Position numbers and translations under genes: made by a program. A stretch of 10,488 nt of DNA from NCBI GenBank assembly GCA_903831165.1, contig CAIKWV010000259.1, positions 1-10,488 of the forward strand. The letters run 5' to 3'. The notes under the pieces are model-generated. The model was given only the letters and a program-made list of their open reading frames with translations. It was not told the origin of the DNA and did no database searches. Of the stretch, positions 6,027-10,488 are shown in pieces. The DNA comes from an uncultured cyanobacterium (lineage in GTDB: Bacteria; Cyanobacteriota; Cyanobacteriia; PCC-6307; Cyanobiaceae). How positions within the stretch are numbered: position 1 is the first letter of the stretch; every line of letters begins with the position of its first letter.

Positions 6027-7880
6027 ATGGCCCGCGCCTCAACCCGACGGCACCCGCCCAGCGGCCCCCGCAAAGGGGGCATCCCCTTGAGTGTTGGCCA
6101 TGCCCCAACCGGTCGCCGGCATCAGGTCGTTGAGATCAAACCCCTGTCAGGCCGGCGAATGCTGGCGGTCTACCTGGTGCTCTCGGCAGCCCTGGCAGGG
6201 CTGGGTGTGAGGCTGGCCTGGCTGCAGGTGGTGGATGGCCAGCGCCTGCAGGCCCGGGCTCGGGCGATCCAGACCCACGCGGTCACCCCCCTCGGCCTGC
6301 GGCGCACCATCGTCGACCGGATGGGGCAACTGGTGGCCCTGGACGAAGAACGGTTCACGCTCTGGGTCCACCCGCGCTATTTCAATCTTCCCGGAGATGC
6401 CCCCCAGGCGGTGCGGAGCCCCGAGGACGTGGTGGAGCGCTTGGCGGTGGTGCTGGCCCGCCCCAAGGAGGAGCTGCTGAAGACCATCGGCAATCGCAAA
6501 AGTGGCGTCAAACTCGCCACCGGTCTGGACCCCGACACGGCCCAGCGGGTCCGGGAGCTGGGCATCAGCGGCCTGGACCTGGAGGGCTACCCCCAGCGCC
6601 TCTATCCCCAGGGCCAGCTGTTCGCCAACGTCGTCGGCTTTCTCAATCTGGAACGGGTGCCCCAGGCGGGACTGGAACAGAGCCGCAACCGCGATCTGCT
6701 GCGCCAGGAAACCACCTTCACCATGCGTCGCGGTGCCGATGGCACGCCTCTGCCCGATGGCATCCAGGCCGGCTCCCTGTTCGGCGATGACCTGCGTCTG
6801 CAGCTCACCCTGGACGCCCGGCTGCAGCAGGTGGCCCAGCAGGCCCTGAGCCGGCAGGTCAAGCAGTGGCACGCCAAACGCGGTGCCGCCCTGGTGATGG
6901 ATGCCCGCACCGGCGAGATGCTGGCCCTGGCCTCCACCCCCAGCTACGACCCGAACCGCTTCTGGAGCTACAACCCGGGGCTGTTCCGAGAATGGTCGGT
7001 GCAGGACCTCTACGAACCGGGTTCCACCTTCAAGCCGATCAACCTGGCGATGGCCCTGCAGGAGAAGGCGATCGACCCCCACGGCACCGTCAACGACGTC
7101 GGCCAGCTCAGCATCGGCGGCTGGCCGATCTTCAACAACGACCACAGCGCCCACGGGGTGATCGATTTCCCCACCGTGCTCCAGGTCTCCAGCAACGTCG
7201 GCATGGTGCAGGCCATGAGCCGCGTCAAGCACGAGCGTTTCTGGCACTGGCTGCACACGATCGGCATCGACGACGTCCCCGACACCGATCTGCCAGGGGC
7301 CGTGGCCGGTCAGCTCAAGAGCAAGAACGAATTCGTCGGCAGCCCGATCGAACCCGCCACCGCCGCCTTTGGCCAGGGCTTCTCGCTGACGCCGCTGAAG
7401 CTGCTGCAGTTGCACGCCATGCTGGCCAATGGCGGCAAGCTGGTCAGTCCCCACATCACCAGCGGCCTGCGCTCCGGCGATGCCCTCACCGGTGAACGCG
7501 ACGTCCGCGGCGTCCAGCTGCTCGATCCCAAGATCACGCGCATCGTGATCAACTGGATGGAGACCGTGGTCCAAAAGGGCAGCGGCAAGGGCCTGCAGAT
7601 TCCCGGCTATCGCATCGGCGGCAAGACGGGCACGGCTCAGAAGGCCCTCAACGGCGTCTACATCCCCGGGGCGCGGATCTGCAGCTTCGTGGCGGTGTTG
7701 CCGGTGGAAAACCCCCGCTATGTGGTGCTGGTGGTGGTCGACGAACCCCAGGGCGGCAACGCCTACGGCTCGACCGTGGCCGTGCCGGTGGCCAAACAGA
7801 TCGTCGAAGCCCTACTGGTGATCGAAAAGGTCCCCCCCAGCCTGCCGGTGGCCAACAAGGTGCCCAAAGCGGCAGCCTGA
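6027..7880 (+). CDS. ftsI: Division-specific peptidoglycan transpeptidase, penicillin-binding protein 3
   Basis: 617-residue class B PBP, which cross-links septal peptidoglycan with FtsW as glycosyltransferase partner. It has a long basic cytoplasmic tail, one membrane anchor at about 45-67 (MLAVYLVLSAALAGLGVRLA), a PBP dimerisation (pedestal) domain at about 85-250, and a transpeptidase domain at about 284-600. Catalytic motifs are complete: STFK (333-336, nucleophile Ser333), SSN (388-390) and KTGT (533-536). Flanking family signatures include EPGSTFKP and GGKTGTAQ. No PASTA repeats are present, as expected outside Gram-positives. The ATG immediately follows the stop of the small membrane protein gene, with no separate ribosome binding site of note, so translation probably depends on coupling. 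An elongation-type PBP2 is the alternative; the upstream gene and the short C-terminus favour FtsI. Confidence 0.95.
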   Translation: MARASTRRHPPSGPRKGGIPLSVGHAPTGRRHQVVEIKPLSGRRMLAVYLVLSAALAGLGVRLAWLQVVDGQRLQARARAIQTHAVTPLGLRRTIVDRMGQLVALDEERFTLWVHPRYFNLPGDAPQAVRSPEDVVERLAVVLARPKEELLKTIGNRKSGVKLATGLDPDTAQRVRELGISGLDLEGYPQRLYPQGQLFANVVGFLNLERVPQAGLEQSRNRDLLRQETTFTMRRGADGTPLPDGIQAGSLFGDDLRLQLTLDARLQQVAQQALSRQVKQWHAKRGAALVMDARTGEMLALASTPSYDPNRFWSYNPGLFREWSVQDLYEPGSTFKPINLAMALQEKAIDPHGTVNDVGQLSIGGWPIFNNDHSAHGVIDFPTVLQVSSNVGMVQAMSRVKHERFWHWLHTIGIDDVPDTDLPGAVAGQLKSKNEFVGSPIEPATAAFGQGFSLTPLKLLQLHAMLANGGKLVSPHITSGLRSGDALTGERDVRGVQLLDPKITRIVINWMETVVQKGSGKGLQIPGYRIGGKTGTAQKALNGVYIPGARICSFVAVLPVENPRYVVLVVVDEPQGGNAYGSTVAVPVAKQIVEALLVIEKVPPSLPVANKVPKAAA

Positions 7881-7915
7881 TCGGCTGTGCGTATTCCCAC
7901 AAGCAGCACCGCCCC

Positions 7916-7936
7916 GCTGTCGGCGCCACTGACAGC
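7916..7936. promoter_or_regulatory. Inverted repeat in the ftsI-tal spacer, overlapping a -35-like CTGACA
   Basis: GCTGTC (7916-7921) and GACAGC (7931-7936) are a perfect 6-bp inverted repeat with a 9-nt loop, in the 104-bp gap before tal. CTGACA (7929-7934) matches TTGACA at five of six positions and overlaps the right arm; no convincing -10 follows at standard spacing (AACAAT at 7955-7960 is 20 bp away). It could be a tal operator or promoter, or a short terminator for ftsI. Low certainty. Confidence 0.3.
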
Positions 7937-7984
7937 TCTGGCTAGCGTGACCCCAACAATCGCTCCACCACGAGCCCCTGCCTG

Positions 7985-9154
7985 ATGGCCAACCTGCTCG
8001 ATCAACTCGCCGCCATGACCGTGGTGGTGGCCGATACCGGCGACATCGATGCCATCCGGCAGTTCACCCCTCGCGATGCCACCACCAACCCTTCGCTGAT
8101 CCTGGCCGCAGCCCAGATTCCCACCTACCAGGAACTGATCGACCGATCGCTGCGGGAGTCCCGTCAAGCGATCGGCGAGGCGGCCGGAGCTGACGCGGTG
8201 GTGAGTGAAGCGCTCGATGAAATCAGTGTCACCTTCGGCAAGGAGATCCTCAAGATCGTGCCCGGTCGGGTCTCCACCGAAGTGGATGCCCGCCTCAGCT
8301 ACGACACCGCCGCCACGATCGCCAAGGCGCGCAAGCTGATCGGCCTCTACAACGCCGCCGGCATCGGCAACGAGCGGGTGCTGATCAAGATCGCCTCCAC
8401 CTGGGAAGGGATCCAGGCCGCCCAGCAACTGGAACAAGAAGGCATCCACTGCAATCTCACCCTGCTGTTCGGTTTTGCCCAGGCCGTGGCCTGCGCCGAG
8501 GCCGGCGTCACCCTGATCTCGCCGTTCGTGGGGCGCATCCTGGACTGGTACAAGAAATCCACCGGCCGTGACAGCTATCCCGGAGCTGAAGATCCCGGCG
8601 TGGTCTCGGTCACCCAGATCTTCAACTACTTCAAGACCTACGGCTATAAGACCGAGGTGATGGGGGCCAGTTTCCGCAACATCGACGAGATCATCGAATT
8701 GGCCGGTTGCGACCTGCTGACCATCTCCCCGGCCCTGATGGATCAGCTGCGCTCCAGCAACGGCGAACTGGAGCGCAAGCTCAAGGCCTTCGACCCCGCT
8801 GCCAGCCAGGAACAGATCCATCTCGACGAACCGTCCTTCCGCACCATGATGGCCGCCGATGCCATGGCCACCGAGAAGCTCGATGAGGGCATCCGCGGCT
8901 TCTGCAAGGCGATCGAAACCCTGGAGGCCCAGCTGGCCCACCGGCTGGCCGAGCTGGAGGGCGGTGCCGCCTTCGGTCATGCGGTGCATGAGATCTTCCT
9001 GCTCAACGACCTCGATGGCGACGGCTGCATCACCCGCGAGGAATGGCTGGGCAGCGATGCGGTCTTCGATGCGCTCGACACTGACAAGGACGGCCGTCTG
9101 GCTCCGGAAGATGTGCGCGGTGGCCTGGGAGCCGCCCTGGCCATCAGCCGCTGA
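7985..9154 (+). CDS. tal: Transaldolase with C-terminal EF-hand pair
   Basis: 389 residues. The first 320 are a TalB-type transaldolase, which moves a dihydroxyacetone unit between sugar phosphates in the pentose phosphate pathway. Active-site residues are in place by alignment with TalB: Asp17 (ADTGD), Asn35 (TTNPS), Glu99 (STEVDAR), Schiff-base Lys135 (VLIKIAST), Asn157/Thr159 (CNLTLLF) and Ser179 (ISPFVGR). After a short linker come two EF-hand loops: D342[11 protein letters not shown]353, with a full set of calcium ligands, and D365[11 protein letters not shown]376, with Asp instead of Glu at position 12. TalB itself is about 317 residues, so the roughly 65-residue tail is an addition, known from marine Synechococcus and relatives. 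ATG 7985 is the start; no strong Shine-Dalgarno is seen. Calcium control of activity or stability is inference. Confidence 0.97.
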   Translation: MANLLDQLAAMTVVVADTGDIDAIRQFTPRDATTNPSLILAAAQIPTYQELIDRSLRESRQAIGEAAGADAVVSEALDEISVTFGKEILKIVPGRVSTEVDARLSYDTAATIAKARKLIGLYNAAGIGNERVLIKIASTWEGIQAAQQLEQEGIHCNLTLLFGFAQAVACAEAGVTLISPFVGRILDWYKKSTGRDSYPGAEDPGVVSVTQIFNYFKTYGYKTEVMGASFRNIDEIIELAGCDLLTISPALMDQLRSSNGELERKLKAFDPAASQEQIHLDEPSFRTMMAADAMATEKLDEGIRGFCKAIETLEAQLAHRLAELEGGAAFGHAVHEIFLLNDLDGDGCITREEWLGSDAVFDALDTDKDGRLAPEDVRGGLGAALAISR

Positions 9155-9163
9155 GCCTTAACC

Positions 9164-9195
9164 GGTCGATCATCAGCGGGCAACCCTGATCGGCC
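9164..9195 (+). terminator. Stem-loop just after tal
   Basis: GGTCGATCA (9164-9172) pairs with TGATCGGCC (9187-9195) to give a 9-bp stem with one G-U pair and a 14-nt loop, starting 10 nt after the tal stop. No T-tract follows. It probably marks the tal mRNA 3' end or partly separates tal from the next gene, which starts 33 nt later. It could also act as an operator for that gene. Confidence 0.4.
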
Positions 9196-9227
9196 ACACT
9201 GAGAAGCCGACCGGAGCCGGACCCGCT

Positions 9228-9605
9228 GTGAATGCCCTCGACACCATGCGAGCCCTCGCCAGCAAGGGCGAAGTGCAGTCGATCACGGCGGGGGACGTCA
9301 TCTTCCGTTCCGGCGAACCGGGTGATTGCATGTTCGGCCTGCTGGAGGGCACCGTCGAGCTCAGCTGGAACGGCGACACCGGCCACGAAACCATCCAGGC
9401 GGGCGATGTCTTCGGTGCCGGTGCCCTGGTCACCCACGACCATCGCCGCTATGGCAATGCCCGGGCCCTGACCGATTGCCGGCTGCTGGTCATGAACCGC
9501 GAGAAGTTCCTGTTCGCCGTCCAGGAATCGCCGATGTTTGCGATCGAGCTGCTGGGATCAATCGACGAACGCCTGCGCGATCTCAAGGATTGCATTCGCA
9601 ACTGA
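9228..9605 (+). CDS. Single-domain cyclic-nucleotide-binding (Crp-type sensor) protein
   Basis: 125 residues forming one cNMP-binding beta-barrel without the DNA-binding helix-turn-helix of Crp/Fnr regulators. Visible family features are ITAGDVIFRSGEPGDCMFGLLEGTVEL (19-45, split here as the double-stranded beta-helix core with GEPGD and LLEG), the phosphate-binding cassette region VFGAGAL (61-67), and RALTDCRLLVMNREKF (79-94). In cAMP-binding proteins the cassette is FGE.AL followed by Arg; here the Glu position is Ala64, while an Arg is kept at about 74, so ligand binding is doubtful. GTG 9228 with GGAG at 9213-9216 is the likely start; the ATG at 9232 is out of frame. It sits 73 bp after tal, in the same direction. 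The target or ligand is unknown; a protein-protein regulatory module is an inference. Confidence 0.88.
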   Translation: MNALDTMRALASKGEVQSITAGDVIFRSGEPGDCMFGLLEGTVELSWNGDTGHETIQAGDVFGAGALVTHDHRRYGNARALTDCRLLVMNREKFLFAVQESPMFAIELLGSIDERLRDLKDCIRN

Positions 9606-9634
9606 GCCCTCCGCGCCCTTCGCCCCTGGTTGGA

Positions 9635-9654
9635 TCAGGGCCGCCGCGGCCTGA
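9635..9654 (+). terminator. Stem-loop after the cyclic-nucleotide-binding gene
   Basis: TCA(G)GGCC at 9635-9642 pairs with GGCCTGA at 9648-9654, with one bulged G and a 5-nt loop, 30 nt past the gene stop. An alternative stem CCCTG (9624-9628)/CAGGG (9636-9640) is mutually exclusive with it. No T-tract follows. A terminator role is likely from position but unproven. Confidence 0.4.
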
Positions 9655-9824
9655 GCTGGGCCAGCCATCGCGGCTGAGGCGGAGCTGGGGTTGCTCCAGG
9701 GTCCTGAGCAATGCCGGTGGTCTCCATCACAGGCATTGAAGCTTCCGAGTGGCACTGGCGGTCATGGCATAGGGGCTGACGCAGCAGCAGCCGGGCCTGG
9801 GTGGCGCAGTGGTTGTTTGCCGAA

Positions 9825-9853
9825 ACCCCTGGCCGAGGACGCTTGCCAGGGGT
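9825..9853 (-). terminator. Perfect 9-bp stem-loop downstream of the flavoprotein gene
   Basis: ACCCCTGGC (9825-9833) and GCCAGGGGT (9845-9853) are perfectly complementary around an 11-nt loop. Read on the minus strand, the stem starts about 52 nt beyond the flavoprotein stop and is followed by TTCGGC, making only a TTT run with the last stem base. This is the strongest hairpin in the window and the best candidate terminator for the minus-strand gene; it would also block read-through from the plus strand. Confidence 0.55.
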
Positions 9854-9905
9854 CCCCGCGATTCTGGCCGCGAACGCCCATCCAGGAGGATGTAGGCGGA
9901 AGGGT

Positions 9906-10488
9906 TCAGCCCCGTTGAAACATCAGCCGGCGGATCACGCGCTGGGCGATGTCGCCATAGCCCATTTCGCCTGAAAGAATCTGGGCGATCCGCTGGGGGG
10001 CGGTGGGGCGCTTGATGCCCAGCTGATAGCCCACCTTGGGCAAGCGGTAGAACACCTGGGCGATGCGCTTGCCCCAGGCCATCGAATCGCCCCAATCGGC
10101 TCGCAGGCGCTGGCTGTACAGCACCGGCGCCTCCGGGTCGCCAGCCAGCCAGCCATCGAGGGCTTCAGCCGCCCGGCAGCCGCTCATCAACGCCGGCCGC
10201 AGGCCCTCCGCCAGAAAGGGATCACACAGGGAGGCCGCATCCCCGGCCACCAACAGCCCCTCGGCGGCCGGGCCGCGGCCATGGAGTGGATGGTGACCGT
10301 CCCAGATGCGCAGCCGGCCGTGCTGGCGGCGGCCGGCGTCGGGGGGCAGGCCCAGGCTGGGCAACAGGGCCGCCAGCACCGCCTCCGAATCGGCCTCCTG
10401 CTGGCCGATGAACGTGCCGACGCCGATGCTCCAGCCCCCCTGGCGCGGAAAGGCCCAGCAGAAGCCATGGTGCACCAGGCCGAATTCA
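9906..10488 (-). CDS. Geranylgeranyl reductase-family FAD oxidoreductase, C-terminal part (cut by right edge)
   Basis: The frame is open from the right edge through 193 codons to TGA at 9908-9906; the N-terminal FAD-binding (GxGxxG) region lies outside the window. Visible signatures are HHGFCWAFPRQGGWSIGVG near the edge, matching the GY.W.FP....NVGVG substrate-domain motif, and LLVAGDAASLCDPFLAEGL, matching the GDAA...P..GEG FAD-binding motif of geranylgeranyl reductases and related flavoprotein hydroxylases. The C-terminus is basic and helical (RIAQVFYRLPKVGYQLGIKR). ChlP-type enzymes reduce the geranylgeranyl chain for chlorophyll and tocopherol; this is a more distant relative, and neither the substrate nor a ChlP assignment can be claimed. 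It is convergent with the cyclic-nucleotide-binding gene across 300 bp of noncoding DNA. Confidence 0.88.
   Translation of the reverse strand, partial: EFGLVHHGFCWAFPRQGGWSIGVGTFIGQQEADSEAVLAALLPSLGLPPDAGRRQHGRLRIWDGHHPLHGRGPAAEGLLVAGDAASLCDPFLAEGLRPALMSGCRAAEALDGWLAGDPEAPVLYSQRLRADWGDSMAWGKRIAQVFYRLPKVGYQLGIKRPTAPQRIAQILSGEMGYGDIAQRVIRRLMFQRG

Larger units (their letters stand above)
9606..9905. other. Noncoding spacer between convergent genes
   Basis: About 300 bp between the cyclic-nucleotide-binding gene and the convergent flavoprotein gene. Frames through it give only short, compositionally biased peptides with no recognisable motif. It holds a bulged stem-loop at 9635-9654, a small stem CAGCC/GGCTG (9662-9676), and a perfect 9-bp inverted repeat at 9825-9853. 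I see no tRNA, tmRNA or known small-RNA signature. The part between 9680 and 9820 has no structure I can identify. Confidence 0.6.

Noticed and set aside
6147..7574. 475-codon open frame on the minus strand, antisense to ftsI
   Set aside because: The product is a biased shadow of the high-GC ftsI frame with no recognisable motif; ftsI has complete catalytic motifs.
7763..8989. 408-codon minus-strand frame across the ftsI end and tal
   Set aside because: Rich in Gly/His/Asp, as expected of the complement of GC-rich coding sequence, and tal covers nearly all of it.
10482..10487. EcoRI site (GAATTC) at the right edge, as a possible cloning junction
   Set aside because: The reading frame of the flavoprotein continues through it without a break; a 6-bp site can occur by chance.
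1..10488. Mobile element, CRISPR array, defence island or prophage
   Set aside because: No transposase, integrase, phage gene or spaced direct repeats seen; base composition looks even throughout by eye.

Overview
The window looks like chromosomal DNA of a high-GC picocyanobacterium of the Synechococcus/Cyanobium group. This rests on the gene set and order (a transaldolase with a C-terminal EF-hand pair, a lone cyclic-nucleotide-binding domain protein, a geranylgeranyl-reductase-type flavoprotein, a CPBP protease next to ftsI, a tandem histidine phosphatase), on strong G/C at third codon positions, and on one HIP1 octamer (GCGATCGC). The taxon is an inference; no ribosomal marker is present. 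I saw no transposase, integrase, tRNA, rRNA or CRISPR array. It reads as ordinary core genome, densely packed, with two genes cut by the window edges.

Left block (1-3981). A minus-strand membrane protein runs off the left edge. It is divergent from lepB (signal peptidase I, plus strand). lepB converges on, and overlaps by 47 bp, a minus-strand dihydroorotase-like protein that has lost the residues needed for catalysis. That protein is translationally coupled (GTGA overlap) to the upstream minus-strand gene for a two-domain histidine phosphatase, so the two form a minus-strand operon.

Middle block (4109-7880). A 127-bp divergent spacer containing a hairpin separates the phosphatase from a plus-strand cluster: a CPBP-type membrane glutamic protease, a small one-pass membrane protein with FtsL-like topology, and ftsI (division transpeptidase, PBP3). 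The small protein ends exactly where ftsI begins (TGAATG), so it is probably a divisome or cell-wall partner of FtsI.

Right block (7985-10488). Plus-strand tal (transaldolase plus EF-hands) is followed by a GTG-initiated single-domain cyclic-nucleotide-binding protein. After about 300 bp of noncoding DNA with hairpins comes the convergent minus-strand C-terminal part of a geranylgeranyl-reductase-family flavoprotein, cut by the right edge.

Themes: signal-peptide removal, membrane proteolysis and septal peptidoglycan synthesis sit beside carbon-metabolism enzymes (transaldolase and a phosphatase related to sugar-phosphate phosphatases). Several gene ends carry short stem-loops without a T-tract. 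I did not find an unmistakable new system. The best leads are the FtsL-like protein, the catalytically dead dihydroorotase homologue with a low-complexity insertion, the EF-hand transaldolase, and the U-less hairpins.
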